Shown: positions 1 to 9,909 of the stretch, piece by piece | How the letters are laid out: every line of letters starts with the position of its first letter | How positions within the stretch are numbered: position 1 is the first letter of the stretch | Assembly: GCF_001704115.1 (NCBI RefSeq) | Contig: NZ_CP016895.1 | Coordinates: 62,001-126,000, forward strand | Reading direction: 5' to 3' | Origin: Acinetobacter larvae | GTDB taxonomy: Bacteria > Pseudomonadota > Gammaproteobacteria > Pseudomonadales > Moraxellaceae | Length of the DNA: 64,000 bases | Translations under genes and position numbers: made by a program | Notes under the pieces: generated by a model | What the model saw: only the letters and a program-made list of their open reading frames with translations | What the model was told of the DNA's origin: nothing | The model's database searches: none

Positions 1-443
1 AATCAAATTGCCGATGATCAAGACTGATTTTCATTGTCTATTTGCTGGGACTTTGACTATAATGACCGACTAGGGTTGTTGTGATTGTCATCCAATCATG
101 ATGATAAACAAGCTCAGCAAAATGTTTCTCATTATATAGATAGTACATACGCACAATAATCAAACTTAAGCACATGTATTTTATGAAATAACAATCAAAT
201 TGAGTAATTGATCGCAATCAATGCAATATTATTTAGCTTGTTGTAAAAACTGCATTGTAAGACATGCTGTTTAAAATTAAAATGCTGGCGAATTGTACCT
301 CTTTTTCTTGAAACATATTGGATATCTGATGCAGGAAGCCTCATGTTGATATATCTAATTTAAAGTAAAAGACGATCATAATGTTTAATGTCATTGCTAG
401 CGTGTGAACACGGCTAATAATGGATTGAGGTAGAAAAATACCC
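1..443. other. Intergenic stretch at window start
   Basis: No convincing coding sequence is seen in either strand. The region is AT-rich with many short stops. A weak sigma-70-like pair (TTGTCT near 34-39 and TATAAT at 58-63, 18-base spacing) is the only promoter-like signal and is not tied to a clear gene. Whatever lies upstream of base 1 is not visible. Confidence 0.4.
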
Positions 444-821
444 ATGGGGCAAGATAATTTACAACAGCACCAGCGTTTGATGACCACATCTTATGTGTTT
501 ATGTTTCTTGCACTGTTTAGCATTGTAAGTATCGTGATTTCATATATATTGGCACGCAAGGTTGCAAATGCTGCAGAAGCTGAAGTATGGATGCATGCAC
601 AAGCATTATGGGTAGTCCGTAGTACCGTGCTATTTTTATTCTTGGCAGCCTTCGCTGCATTATGGTTCATCCCATTATTTTTTTATTATTGGGATAGTAT
701 GCTATGGGTAAAAGCTTGTACTGTGATCGGGGTCATATTGAGTGTGGTGGCATGGCTTTATTTACTCAATGCATGGTTAGTCGGCTTTAGTAAATACATA
801 AAAAATAAAGCTGTTTTCTAA
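444..821 (+). CDS. Small integral membrane protein, function unknown
   Basis: This 125-residue protein has three hydrophobic segments at about residues 16-37, 59-82 and 90-113, so it should sit in the inner membrane. I do not recognise a catalytic motif. The pattern (three helices, a conserved-looking aromatic/Ala core and a short basic tail, KYIKNKAVF) loosely resembles small DUF4870-like membrane proteins, but that is only a resemblance. It ends 89 bases before dnaJ. The heat-shock-like promoter of dnaJ lies in that gap, so the two genes are probably transcribed separately even though they face the same way. The start is preceded by GAGGTAG about 12 bases upstream, a usable ribosome binding site. 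Confidence 0.7.
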   Translation: MGQDNLQQHQRLMTTSYVFMFLALFSIVSIVISYILARKVANAAEAEVWMHAQALWVVRSTVLFLFLAAFAALWFIPLFFYYWDSMLWVKACTVIGVILSVVAWLYLLNAWLVGFSKYIKNKAVF

Positions 822-837
822 TTTTTTTATTTATTCG

Positions 838-866
838 CTTGTAAAATGATGCATTCATCCCCACCT
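838..866 (+). promoter_or_regulatory. Sigma-32-like heat-shock promoter of dnaJ
   Basis: A CTTGTAA box at 838-844 is followed after 14 bases by CCCCACCT at 859-866. The known sigma-32 consensus is CTTGAAA, 12-16 bases, CCCCATNT. The match is good in both halves and the dnaJ start is 45 bases downstream. Confidence 0.7.
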
Positions 867-910
867 ATGACGCAGTTGAGTTATACAAATTCTGTGGAGC
901 ATCGCCAGAT

Positions 911-2026
911 ATGGCTAAACGTGATTATTATGAGGTTTTGAACATCTCAAAAACCGCTAGTGATGATGAAATTAAAAAAGCCTACCGTAAGTTGGCGATG
1001 AAATATCATCCAGACCGCAATCCAGACAATCCTGAAGCAGAAGAAAAATTTAAAGAAGCAGCTGAAGCTTACGAAGTTCTGTCTGACGCAGAAAAGCGCA
1101 ACATGTACGACCGTATGGGGCATAGTGCATTCGAAGGTGGCATGGGCGGTGGTGGCGGCTTCGGCGGCTTTAGTGCAGAAGATATCTTTAGCCAGTTTGG
1201 TGATATTTTTGGTGGTGCATTTGGCGGCGGTGGTCGCGGCCAGCAACGTCAACGACGCCAAGGTTCTGACCTCCGTTATGTGATGGAACTGACCTTAGAA
1301 GAAGCGGTTCGTGGCGTTAAAAAGACCATCAGTTTTACAGCACCGGCACCATGTGAAAGCTGTGATGGTAAAGGTTCTAAAAATCCTAATGATGTAGAAA
1401 CGTGTAGAACTTGCCATGGCGCAGGTCAAGTCCGTATGCAACAAGGTTTCTTCTCGGTACAACAGACTTGTAGTACCTGTCGTGGTCAAGGGAAGATGAT
1501 TAAAAACCCTTGTAATAGCTGCCATGGTTCTGGTGTGAGTGATCGTCAACAAACACTTGAAGTCACGATTCCTGCGGGCGTAGACAATGGCGATCGCGTG
1601 CGTCTTACGGGCAAAGGCGAGGCTATACGTGGGGGGCAAGCAGGCGATTTATACGTTGAAGTTGTGGTTCGTGAACACGATGTATTCCAACGTGATGGTG
1701 CTGATTTATATATGGATGTACCAGTCAGTATTGCGGATGCTGCCTTGGGTAAAGAGATTGAAATCCCGACCCTTGATGGTCGTGTTAGCCTAAAAATCCC
1801 TGAAGGTACACAAACCGGCAAGTTATTCCGTTTGCGTGGTAAAGGCGTGAAACCAGTACGTGACAGTATGCAAGGTGATTTGCTCTGCCGTATTGTGGTG
1901 GAAACGCCTGTGAACTTAACGGCGAGACAGCGTGAGTTACTGCAAGAACTACAAGATACCCTAGATGGTGATGAACACAAATCAACACCGAAGAAAAAAT
2001 CTTTCTTTGATCGTTTATTTGACTAA
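911..2026 (+). CDS. dnaJ: Chaperone protein DnaJ (Hsp40)
   Basis: Co-chaperone that delivers unfolded clients to DnaK and stimulates its ATPase in the cytoplasm. The 371 residues have the full type I layout. The J domain spans residues 1-70 with the HPD motif at 33-35, and a Gly/Phe-rich linker runs about 75-115. Four zinc-binding CXXCXGXG repeats lie at 148-155, 165-172, 187-194 and 201-208. C-terminal beta-sandwich client-binding domains follow. Length is typical. GGAG about 11 bases before the ATG supports the start. Unlike in many enterics, it is not next to dnaK, which lies 13 kb away on the other strand. The sigma-32-like promoter at 838-866 would keep it in the same heat-shock regulon. 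dapB follows in the same direction after 233 bases. Confidence 0.98.
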   Translation: MAKRDYYEVLNISKTASDDEIKKAYRKLAMKYHPDRNPDNPEAEEKFKEAAEAYEVLSDAEKRNMYDRMGHSAFEGGMGGGGGFGGFSAEDIFSQFGDIFGGAFGGGGRGQQRQRRQGSDLRYVMELTLEEAVRGVKKTISFTAPAPCESCDGKGSKNPNDVETCRTCHGAGQVRMQQGFFSVQQTCSTCRGQGKMIKNPCNSCHGSGVSDRQQTLEVTIPAGVDNGDRVRLTGKGEAIRGGQAGDLYVEVVVREHDVFQRDGADLYMDVPVSIADAALGKEIEIPTLDGRVSLKIPEGTQTGKLFRLRGKGVKPVRDSMQGDLLCRIVVETPVNLTARQRELLQELQDTLDGDEHKSTPKKKSFFDRLFD

Positions 2027-2250
2027 GCTCACTAGCACAGTGGCTTAAAATTAGGGGGATTGGCCGATCAAGCGCCGTTAAGCCGTTAAATAGCAGCGAT
2101 GCAACGGCAATCCCTAACAAACTGCTCTGGATGTATTCTCCTTGCTGGCAAACCTAAGATTGGGGGCTAGTGTCAAGAGATGATCATACAGGGCAGTTTT
2201 TTATTGTTTAAATTGTTATATTAGATTTATTTTTTAAACAGATTGAGTAG

Positions 2251-3075
<825 letters not shown>

Positions 3076-3133
3076 GCTTGTGCTGTAGCGGATCAAGACC
3101 TAGATTTTATTCAGGTTGATGATGATCTCGATC

Positions 3134-3160
3134 GCCCAAGCCAGACTTGGGCATTTTATT
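3134..3160 (+). terminator. Intrinsic terminator after dapB
   Basis: GCCCAAG (3134-3140) pairs with CTTGGGC (3146-3152) around a 5-base loop, followed by ATTTTATT. It lies about 60 bases after the dapB stop. Confidence 0.75.
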
Positions 3161-3256
3161 ACTATTTCTTGATTTCTTGCTATGCTGAAGCGGTCTATGA
3201 GATGACGCTTGACCTAGCCGATGTATTGAGTAAGCGATCGATCACAATAAACAATG

Positions 3257-3700
3257 TCAAAGCCCTCTTGCTGCATAATTAGGCAGTGCTGATGGATTGT
3301 TTTGATTGTCTTGACTGTCTTGCATCGGTAAATCGAGCTGTAGTAGCTGAATGGGGGTGACCTGTTTTGCTGTGGTCGCGTGTTCATTGGGCAATAAAGA
3401 CAGGGTAAACCGTTGCTGTTGCTGCTGACAGATAAAGTCAATATTTTTACGACGTGGTTGCTGGACTAAAACCGATTGATGCGCCATCGAGCTTTGATAA
3501 TGATAATGTCGTGTAGCACTGCTAAACTGTAAGGTGGGCTGCATGCTATAAAACTGGTAGTTTTGCAGAGCTTGGCTTTTTAAATATCCTTCAATCAAAG
3601 ATTTACAAATAAAGTGCTGTTGCTGACTTTGATGATTGCTTTCAGGTTGCTGACATGCACTGAGCCATAAACTCATCATCATTATAAGATACTTTTTCAT
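3257..3700 (-). CDS. Putative small lipoprotein
   Basis: The 147-residue product begins with a short signal peptide ending in a lipobox, LWLSAC, so Cys16 is the likely lipidated residue. The residue after it is Gln rather than Asp, which favours outer-membrane sorting. The mature part is Gln-rich and I recognise no domain. The frame stays open further upstream to about 3892, but starting at 3700 places the signal peptide at the N terminus and removes overlap with the divergent aminotransferase-like gene. The 117 bases between the two starts would hold both promoters. The function is unknown; reality as a gene rests on the clean signal peptide. Confidence 0.65.
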   Translation of the reverse strand: MKKYLIMMMSLWLSACQQPESNHQSQQQHFICKSLIEGYLKSQALQNYQFYSMQPTLQFSSATRHYHYQSSMAHQSVLVQQPRRKNIDFICQQQQQRFTLSLLPNEHATTAKQVTPIQLLQLDLPMQDSQDNQNNPSALPNYAARGL

Positions 3701-3817
3701 GCTGGCTACTGCCCTGAGTGACTGATAAAACAATGGTTTGAGCATAAAAGCACTGGTGAAATGGGTACAGATACAATAATATTTAAAAAATAAGTACAGA
3801 ACTGAGTATTTGCTGTC

Positions 3818-5239
3818 ATGCGCTTTCAATATCAAATTTTGGCCCAACAATTGGCGCAAAAGATTTATCAAGGTGAATTGCCTGCGGGACAACGTTTAAG
3901 CTCATTACGCCAGTTTGCCAAGCTACAGCAGGTTAGTTTGAATACTGCACAACATTGCTATGCCTTATTGGAAGCACAAGGCTTGATTTATGTCCGTCCT
4001 AAGGCGGGTTATTTTGTACAGCCAGTACGCAATGCGCATCCCTCGGTGGCTATGCCAGTACATCCCGATTTTCAAACCACGCCACGGCGTATTTCTAATT
4101 TAGAATTACAAATTGAAATTCAAGAAGATTCTGTTGATCCACGTTTGGTACATTTGGGCTCTATACAGCTATCACCACGTTTGATTCCAAGTAGCAGTTT
4201 ACGTCGTTCATTACAACGTGCGCTAAAACACAGTCATTCTGAAGACTTTTTATATAGTGATCGACAAGGCAATCGGCAATTACAAGAGGCGCTGGCTGCA
4301 CATTGGGCCGAAGATGGTTTTTATATTCCTGTCTCTGAAATTTATATTAGCAATGGCTGTATGCCTGCATTGGCAGTATTAATTCAGACACTCACGCAAA
4401 TAGGTGACAGTATTATTGTGCCCACGCCAAGCTTTAATGGGCAATTACAGTTATTGGGGACCTTGAAGCGAAAAATTATTGAGGTGCCTGCACATCATCA
4501 AGGCATCGATTTAGATCGGCTAGAACAAGCGATGCGCGATTCAAATTCTAAACTTTGTTTGCTCACAGCTAATTTTCATAATCCTTTGGGTTTTGTCCTG
4601 AGTAATGACGAGAAACAAAAAATTGCGGCATTGGCTGCACGTTATCAGTGTTTTATTATTGAAGATGATATTTATGCCGAATGCAGTCATACCCCCGTTC
4701 GTCCCTTACCGATTAAATATTGGGATCAACAGGGTTATGTGATTTATTGCGGCTCTATTTCGAAAGTGATTTCACCGTCTTATCGGGTGGGGTGGTTTAG
4801 TTTGCCGCCACGATTGCAACAGTATCGTGCGCAAATCTTATTACATCTTGTGGTGGTGAATACGCCATTACAATTGGGTTTGGCTGATTTTATTTATAGT
4901 CGTGCTTATCGTGAGCATTTAACAGCATTAAGACCGGTATTAATGCAGCAGGTGCAGCAATATCGCGATTATATTATCCAAAGTTTTGCTGATGTAGAGG
5001 TACGCCTGTCAAACCCAAGCGGTGGTTATGCCTTATGGTTACAACTTCCCGAACATATAGACAGTATGCAGCTGTATTTATATGCCAAACAACAGGGCAT
5101 TAATATTGTGCCCGGTATCGTTTTTGGTGAAGAGCAACGTTATAAGAACTGTATTCGACTCAATGCTGGACATGAGCTGAATGGCGCCATTGCCCAGGCA
5201 ATTGACTGTTTGGCTGCATGGACTCAACAGCAGCTCTAG
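3818..5239 (+). CDS. MocR-type regulator: GntR HTH fused to PLP aminotransferase fold
   Basis: Proteins of this class bind DNA through an N-terminal winged helix and sense pyridoxal phosphate or an amino compound through a fold-type I aminotransferase domain. The GntR-like helix-turn-helix covers residues about 1-70 (AQKIYQGELPAGQRLSSLRQ is the typical opening). The aminotransferase-like domain follows from about residue 110. Visible PLP-site residues are Asn in NFHNPLG (about 252-258), Asp in EDDIYAE (about 282-288), and the Schiff-base lysine K316 in GSISKVISPSYRVGW. All are intact, so PLP binding is likely. The regulated gene cannot be told. The divergent lipoprotein at 3257-3700 is a candidate because MocR genes often control a neighbour. 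Confidence 0.9.
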   Translation: MRFQYQILAQQLAQKIYQGELPAGQRLSSLRQFAKLQQVSLNTAQHCYALLEAQGLIYVRPKAGYFVQPVRNAHPSVAMPVHPDFQTTPRRISNLELQIEIQEDSVDPRLVHLGSIQLSPRLIPSSSLRRSLQRALKHSHSEDFLYSDRQGNRQLQEALAAHWAEDGFYIPVSEIYISNGCMPALAVLIQTLTQIGDSIIVPTPSFNGQLQLLGTLKRKIIEVPAHHQGIDLDRLEQAMRDSNSKLCLLTANFHNPLGFVLSNDEKQKIAALAARYQCFIIEDDIYAECSHTPVRPLPIKYWDQQGYVIYCGSISKVISPSYRVGWFSLPPRLQQYRAQILLHLVVVNTPLQLGLADFIYSRAYREHLTALRPVLMQQVQQYRDYIIQSFADVEVRLSNPSGGYALWLQLPEHIDSMQLYLYAKQQGINIVPGIVFGEEQRYKNCIRLNAGHELNGAIAQAIDCLAAWTQQQL

Positions 5240-5316
5240 TCATCTAGTCATCACAATGATTTACGGGCTGTTGATTTACAGTCTGTTGATTTGCACTGGA
5301 ATCTGTAATACCGCTT

Positions 5317-5883
5317 TTAATCTTTAAAACTACAGTGATCCTCATGATCATTGACCATTCCTACCGCCTGCATAAAGGCATAGCAGGTGGTCGGTCCAAC
5401 AAATTTAAAGCCATTTTTTTTCAGTGCTTTGGACATACGTTGGCTGATTTCTGTTTGTGCCGGTGCTTGCTTATAGTCAGGCACTGTGTTCTGTATGGTT
5501 TCACCCTCAACAAAATTCCATAACCATTGCACCACATCATGTTGCTGACTCAGTTGTAGCCATGCTTTGGCATTATCGCGAATAGCCGTTAATTTGCCGA
5601 TATGACGAATTAAAGCGCTGTCTTGGCAATATTGTGCGAGTGTAGCATCGCTCAGCGTAGCAATATCCGCAATCGGGTGTTGAAAAAAATACTGCCGATA
5701 TGCTGCACGTTTCTTCAGTACGGTAATCCAAGAGAGACCCGCTTGTTGACCTTCAAGGCACAACATTTCAAATAATAGTGCAGCCTCATGCGTTGGTTTT
5801 CCCCATTCTTGATCATGGTAATGCTGATACAAGGGGTCATCACTACACCAACCACAACGGTGTAGACTTTGATGCTGTGCCAT
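5317..5883 (-). CDS. tag: DNA-3-methyladenine glycosylase I
   Basis: Base-excision repair enzyme that removes 3-methyladenine from alkylated DNA. In 188 residues the family opening RCGWCSDDPLYQHYHDQEWG is clear. The Zn-binding Cys and His near the N terminus pair with the C-terminal His and Cys in NDHEDHCSF. The HhH-GPD-like glycosylase core AGLSWITVLKKRAAYRQYF is present. An excellent ribosome site (AAGGAG, 7 bases before ATG) fixes the start. It reads left, followed closely downstream by a convergent gene end at 5239. Confidence 0.96.
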   Translation of the reverse strand: MAQHQSLHRCGWCSDDPLYQHYHDQEWGKPTHEAALLFEMLCLEGQQAGLSWITVLKKRAAYRQYFFQHPIADIATLSDATLAQYCQDSALIRHIGKLTAIRDNAKAWLQLSQQHDVVQWLWNFVEGETIQNTVPDYKQAPAQTEISQRMSKALKKNGFKFVGPTTCYAFMQAVGMVNDHEDHCSFKD

Positions 5884-5913
5884 ATTCGCTCCTTGAAGAT
5901 AAAATATCAGTGT

Positions 5914-6162
5914 TTAGGATAAAGCAAAATTAATCCATTGATCTTGTTGATTGTCCCAATAGCTGAGTGTGGCATGCTCTAAGTCAGTAAACTCTAGCCA
6001 TTGGTCTTTACCAGATTTATCGGCAAAGCCTGTGCTGATCAATAAGGCAGTGTCGGTGATTTCCATCACCCAACCTTGGTAACATTGATCTTTTAATTGA
6101 ATTTTTTGTTGATTACCAGATTCAGCAAATTGAATCAGACGGTCAAGCAAAACAGCAGCCAT
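5914..6162 (-). CDS. Conserved small protein of unknown function
   Basis: An acidic 82-residue protein without signal peptide or membrane segment. Alternating hydrophobic residues through the middle (KIQLKDQCYQGWVMEITDTALLIST) suggest a small beta-barrel of the Sm/LSM or PilZ kind, but no defining motif is present, so this is only an idea. AGGAAAT precedes the start codon. It sits 30 bases upstream of tag and 45 bases downstream of the M23 peptidase gene, all reading left, so the three may share a transcript. Confidence 0.7.
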   Translation of the reverse strand: MAAVLLDRLIQFAESGNQQKIQLKDQCYQGWVMEITDTALLISTGFADKSGKDQWLEFTDLEHATLSYWDNQQDQWINFALS

Positions 6163-6207
6163 GAATATTTCCTACAACAATATAGCGTACAAAGAAGTTG
6201 TTCGCGG

Positions 6208-6753
6208 TTAACGTAAATATGGATAAGGGTTGACTGCACCGCGACCTTTACCGTCTAGATAAATCCCATAATGCAGATGTGGCGCCGTATGACGTGCATT
6301 GCCTGTATTGCCCACATAGCCAATCAGAGTGCCTTTCTTGATATAAGCGCCTTCTTTGAGATCACGATGTTGGGCATTCAGATGTGCATAATAATGCCAT
6401 GAACCCGCCGGACCTAAAATCCAGATTACAGTGCCACCAAGATTATTGCCCTTGAGGCTGGCAATGATGCCATCGGTTGTACTATAAACTTTTGTGCCAC
6501 GATTCGCCATGATATCAATTCCTTCATGGCGCCGTCCTTGACTTCGTGCTGAGCCCCAAGTATCAGTCAATTGCTGAGGGTTTACGTTGGCAACAGGTAT
6601 GGCTAAGCGTTTGGGCATTGGCATGGCCTTCAAACGTGCCGCTTGATCTGAGCTGATCGGTGCTGGTTGTTTGGTCTTTTTGGGCGCAGTGCTACAGGCA
6701 TTGAGTAAAATGCAGCTCAAGCTGATGAGACTAATCGTGACAAGCTTATGCAC
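6208..6753 (-). CDS. M23-family peptidoglycan endopeptidase-like lipoprotein
   Basis: Putative outer-membrane lipoprotein with a LytM/M23 zinc metallopeptidase domain that would act on cell-wall cross-links. The signal peptide ends in LLNAC with Cys20 as the lipidated residue. The metallopeptidase motifs are present: HEGID with H76 and D80, the His of YYAH at 123, and HLH at 159-161. All zinc and catalytic residues expected for an active enzyme are therefore seen, unlike the degenerate LytM domains of EnvC or NlpD. No LysM domain is present in the 181 residues. The start codon is GTG, backed by AAGGAAG 7 bases upstream. Confidence 0.9.
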   Translation of the reverse strand: MHKLVTISLISLSCILLNACSTAPKKTKQPAPISSDQAARLKAMPMPKRLAIPVANVNPQQLTDTWGSARSQGRRHEGIDIMANRGTKVYSTTDGIIASLKGNNLGGTVIWILGPAGSWHYYAHLNAQHRDLKEGAYIKKGTLIGYVGNTGNARHTAPHLHYGIYLDGKGRGAVNPYPYLR

Positions 6754-6817
6754 AGATCTTCCTTTTTGATTTTCTAATGATGCTGACTGAAGAAATACAT
6801 TATAAGACCTGAATATG

Positions 6818-7858
6818 TCACACTTTTAAAGCAGAGATCAATTTTTTCATTGCAGTTGGGATTCCCTGAGCGGCAGCTTGTTCATTCTCCAACCATGTTG
6901 CTTGCCAATGCTCAGCCAAAGCGGGTTGTTGTGCGGAGGGAATCATGATTTGATAAGCCTGTAAATGCCAAGTGAAATGGGTAAAGTGATGAGTAATCTG
7001 TGTCTGCATTGGTTTGTGTTGCAATGCATATTGCTGAACCAATTGTTGCCAATGTTGCGGATCTTCAATAATGGGCAAACTCCACAATCCTCCCCATAGA
7101 CCTTGGTTGGGGCGTTGTTGCCAGAGCCAAGTTTGCGGTTGTTGTGCGGTGGCAAAGAGCAGTACTTGTGCTGTTTTTATGGGTACGGCTGTTTTGGGTT
7201 TTTTAAAGGGAATTTGTGCGGTCATGCCTTCGAGATAGGCTTGGCAATGTGGTTGCATCGGGCAATATAAACATAAGGGTTTCTTCGGCGTGCAAATGGT
7301 TGCGCCTAGATCCATAATGGCTTGGGTATAGTCATGGTTACGTTCGACTGGGCATAATGCTTCTGCCAGTTGCCATAATTCACGCTGGGCAGCTGGAGTC
7401 GTTAAGTCTTGGCTCAACCCATAAAAACGCGATAAAACACGTTTGACATTGCCATCCATAATCACGCCATATTGACGTAATCCCAATGACATCAGTGCAC
7501 CGCCTGTAGAACGTCCAATACCGGGTAGTGCCATCCAAGCTGCTAAGTTGTTGGGCAGTCCCTCGCTTGCAACGATTGCAGCAGCTTTATGTAGATTTCG
7601 GGCACGCGCATAGTAGCCTAATCCTGCCCAATAGGGAGCAACCTCTTCCCATGTTGCTTGTGCGAGATGATGTACCGTTGGAAAGCGTTGTATGAAGCGA
7701 TCAAAGTATTGCAGTACGGTTTTGACTTGTGTTTGTTGCAGCATAATTTCAGAGACCCAAACTTTATAGGGGTCATCTGCAACTTGCCATGGCAGATCAT
7801 GGCGACCATGTTGATCAAACCAAGTGAGTAGTGCATCTGCGAAAGAAAAACCGGTCAT
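6818..7858 (-). CDS. mutY: A/G-specific adenine glycosylase
   Basis: Removes adenine mispaired with 8-oxoguanine, preventing G:C to T:A mutations. I chose the ATG at 7858 (346 residues, beginning MTGFSFADALLTWFD) because it lines up with the N terminus of known MutY proteins. An in-frame TTG at 7897 would add 13 unlike residues. The HhH-GPD core contains the catalytic Glu in WVSEIMLQQTQV and the Asp in IMDLGATIC. The 4Fe-4S cluster cysteines follow the C-x6-C-x2-C-x5-C pattern (CTPKKPLCLYCPMQPHC). A C-terminal NUDIX-like 8-oxoG recognition domain runs from about residue 230. No good ribosome site is seen for either start. Confidence 0.96.
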   Translation of the reverse strand: MTGFSFADALLTWFDQHGRHDLPWQVADDPYKVWVSEIMLQQTQVKTVLQYFDRFIQRFPTVHHLAQATWEEVAPYWAGLGYYARARNLHKAAAIVASEGLPNNLAAWMALPGIGRSTGGALMSLGLRQYGVIMDGNVKRVLSRFYGLSQDLTTPAAQRELWQLAEALCPVERNHDYTQAIMDLGATICTPKKPLCLYCPMQPHCQAYLEGMTAQIPFKKPKTAVPIKTAQVLLFATAQQPQTWLWQQRPNQGLWGGLWSLPIIEDPQHWQQLVQQYALQHKPMQTQITHHFTHFTWHLQAYQIMIPSAQQPALAEHWQATWLENEQAAAQGIPTAMKKLISALKV

Positions 7859-8029
7859 AACTTCTGCAATAGAGGAAAGGGCGGCTAGTATAACCAATTG
7901 TCCTTATTTTGTGCGCCCAAAAAATGAGACCCAGCATGGTAAAACACTGGGTCGCCGTTTTAGTCTGTGCAGTTTAGCGTGATGTAGTGGTTTAAACGTA
8001 CTGGTTTAAACGTACTCACTGCTTGGGAT

Positions 8030-8395
8030 TTATTGGCTGATAATGCCCCAACGTTGATCAAGTTTTAAGGCTTGGTCTTGGTAACGTGGGATAATATGAA
8101 TGTGAAAATGTTGGTCTTCATCATCTGCAAAGACTCGACCATCATTAAAGGCAATATGAAAACCTTGTGGCTGATATCTGAGTTTTAATTCATTTCGTGC
8201 CAATTCTAATAAGGATTGTAAGCTCTTACGTTCTTTATCTGTGACATCAAAGAATGATGTCACATGACGATGCGGAATCACAACGGAATGACCTTTAGAT
8301 AAAGGATTTACATCAGGCAAAATGACGCCATATTCATTTTTAGAAATAATGTCATATTCATCATATTCACAATAAGGGCAGTGTTGATCTGTCAT
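8030..8395 (-). CDS. HIT-family hydrolase
   Basis: A 121-residue member of the histidine-triad superfamily of nucleotide hydrolases and transferases. The triad is seen as HFHIHIIPR near residues 95-103, and an upstream VVIPHRHVTSFFD segment is typical of bacterial HIT proteins. A possible zinc-binding CPYCEYDE pair sits at the N terminus, as in several bacterial HIT proteins. The natural substrate of such proteins is usually unknown. AAAGAGGAT precedes the start. It reads left, with the dienelactone-hydrolase-like gene upstream after 50 bases. Confidence 0.9.
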   Translation of the reverse strand: MTDQHCPYCEYDEYDIISKNEYGVILPDVNPLSKGHSVVIPHRHVTSFFDVTDKERKSLQSLLELARNELKLRYQPQGFHIAFNDGRVFADDEDQHFHIHIIPRYQDQALKLDQRWGIISQ

Positions 8396-8445
8396 GGTTT
8401 ATCCTCTTTATTGCTATAAAAAACTACTTCAGCCATTGGCAGGGC

Positions 8446-9183
8446 TTAAGCCAGTTGACGTTTTAATAAATCATACATGGCGGCAAGACTGGTTTTTTCA
8501 GCGCTGGCACTATAGCCTAAGTCGACTTGGTTGGCTTTCGCACGTTCATCGGCTTGAGGATTACTAAAGCCGTGTTTTGCACCCTCTAAGATTAAAACCT
8601 TGCTATTCACAGCGGCGTTGGCCATTTCAGTTTTAAATTGCTCAACATCATCAAGGCTGACCATACTATCTAAGGCCCCATGCATGACTAAGATTTCTGC
8701 TTGAATTTGACCTGCTTGTGCAGGCTGCTGGGTGGCGAGTACCGCATGGAAGGTGGCAACTGCTTTGAGTGTAGCGCCAGCACGTGCCAAATCGAGCACA
8801 ACTTTACCGCCATAACAGAAACCAATTGCCGCCAAACGGTTGGCATCGACTTCAGTTTGCGCAGCAAGTGCTTCTAGACCAGCTTGCGCTCGTTGTACAA
8901 TCGTATCTGCTTTTTCAAAGGTTTGCGTCATCCATTCATTGGCCTGAGCCGCCGATGTTGTTACTTTTTTCTCACCATACATATCGATGGCAAGAGCTGC
9001 ATAACCTTGTTCTGCCAATTCACGTGCACGTCGTTCGGTATACTCGTTTCTACCCCACCATTCGGGTGCCACAATAATGCCAGCATGTGCTTGAGCATCA
9101 TCAGGGGCGGCAAAATAACCTATCAGTTGGCTACCATCGGCAGCAGTATATTGAATTTCCCGTGTAATGATTGGCTGAGCCAT
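8446..9183 (-). CDS. Dienelactone hydrolase family protein
   Basis: Alpha/beta hydrolase of 245 residues with the Cys-His-Asp triad of the dienelactone hydrolase family. The nucleophile Cys lies in GFCYGGK (about 121-127), the Asp in HGALDSMV (about 168-175) and the His in AKHGFSNP (about 203-210). The N-terminal glycine-rich WWGRNEYTERRARELAEQGY matches the family. It is not near aromatic-degradation genes, so a general hydrolase role is more likely than a chlorocatechol pathway. AGGATAT lies before the start. Confidence 0.93.
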   Translation of the reverse strand: MAQPIITREIQYTAADGSQLIGYFAAPDDAQAHAGIIVAPEWWGRNEYTERRARELAEQGYAALAIDMYGEKKVTTSAAQANEWMTQTFEKADTIVQRAQAGLEALAAQTEVDANRLAAIGFCYGGKVVLDLARAGATLKAVATFHAVLATQQPAQAGQIQAEILVMHGALDSMVSLDDVEQFKTEMANAAVNSKVLILEGAKHGFSNPQADERAKANQVDLGYSASAEKTSLAAMYDLLKRQLA

Positions 9184-9343
9184 AGTTATATCCTATCTAA
9201 AGTGGTGAAATTGAATAATATCTTTGATTAAATCATAAAATGCCCTGTGAAAAATGGCAGAATTTTATTTTGAATTAAAAGAAATGTCAGTAAATGTTTG
9301 AGCTGTCGTATAAATCGCCCAATACACAAAAATAGCATGTAAA

Positions 9344-9365
9344 AGAAGGGGAATATTCCCCTTCT
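9344..9365. terminator. Perfect 22-base palindrome, possible bidirectional terminator
   Basis: AGAAGGGGAAT followed directly by its reverse complement. It lies between the end of the DUF1328 gene (9459) and the start of the hydrolase gene (9183). No long T run follows on either side, so termination strength is uncertain. Confidence 0.45.
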
Positions 9366-9458
9366 CAGTTGTTTTATTGTTTATAAAGTCAAAGGTTTAA
9401 GCCGAGTCGCTATGGCTTAAGTGTCTGTAATTTAAGCGTCTATAATTTAGGCAGCTTA

Positions 9459-9617
9459 TTAGCTTTTACCACGGGTAAGAAAACCAACAATCGCTAAAAT
9501 TACAGCAACGATGAGTAGGATCACAGCAAAGTCTTTAGAGATTCCTGCGACGCCGCCAAAGCCTAAGAAACTGGCAATGAGTGCGATGATTGCAAAAATT
9601 ATGGCCCAACGAAACAT
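9459..9617 (-). CDS. DUF1328 / YtjA-family small membrane protein
   Basis: A 52-residue protein beginning [20 protein letters not shown] and ending LTRGKS, with two hydrophobic helices (about 4-20 and 29-46) joined by a GGVAGISKD turn. This is the standard form of the DUF1328/YtjA family of stress-associated inner-membrane peptides, whose molecular function is not known. A very strong ribosome site (AAGGAGG, 8 bases before the ATG) and the conserved layout make it a confident gene despite its size. It stands alone between two leftward and rightward units. Confidence 0.9.
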   Translation of the reverse strand: MFRWAIIFAIIALIASFLGFGGVAGISKDFAVILLIVAVILAIVGFLTRGKS

Positions 9618-9909
9618 AATTCATCCTCCTTGCATAAGTGTTCTCTGAGTATAACGATCTGTTTGAAAATTAAACGATGTGATTCTGTAACAGAAAAATC
9701 TAATGAATCAAATATATGCTGATGGTCTTATCGATTGCAGTGCGCAGCGTGTCAGATTGAGCTGACAACATAATGCTGTCAGGCATCGTCATCCCCAGAC
9801 CCAGCGCTGGCACAAAAGCTGTTATACTGCTGCCTTAATGCGCAGGCGTTGATCTGCACTGAGCATGTTGTTTTGGCTTTTATCATATTTCATGTCTAGT
9901 AGCACAATC

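Noticed and set aside
1546..1980. 144-codon leftward frame opposite dnaJ
   Set aside because: Antisense shadow of dnaJ; no ribosome site or plausible domain.
3701..3892. Longer start for the lipoprotein at 3257-3700
   Set aside because: It would bury the signal peptide inside the protein and overlap the divergent regulator gene.
7859..7897. Longer mutY start at a TTG codon
   Set aside because: The added 13 residues do not match MutY proteins and there is no ribosome site at the TTG.
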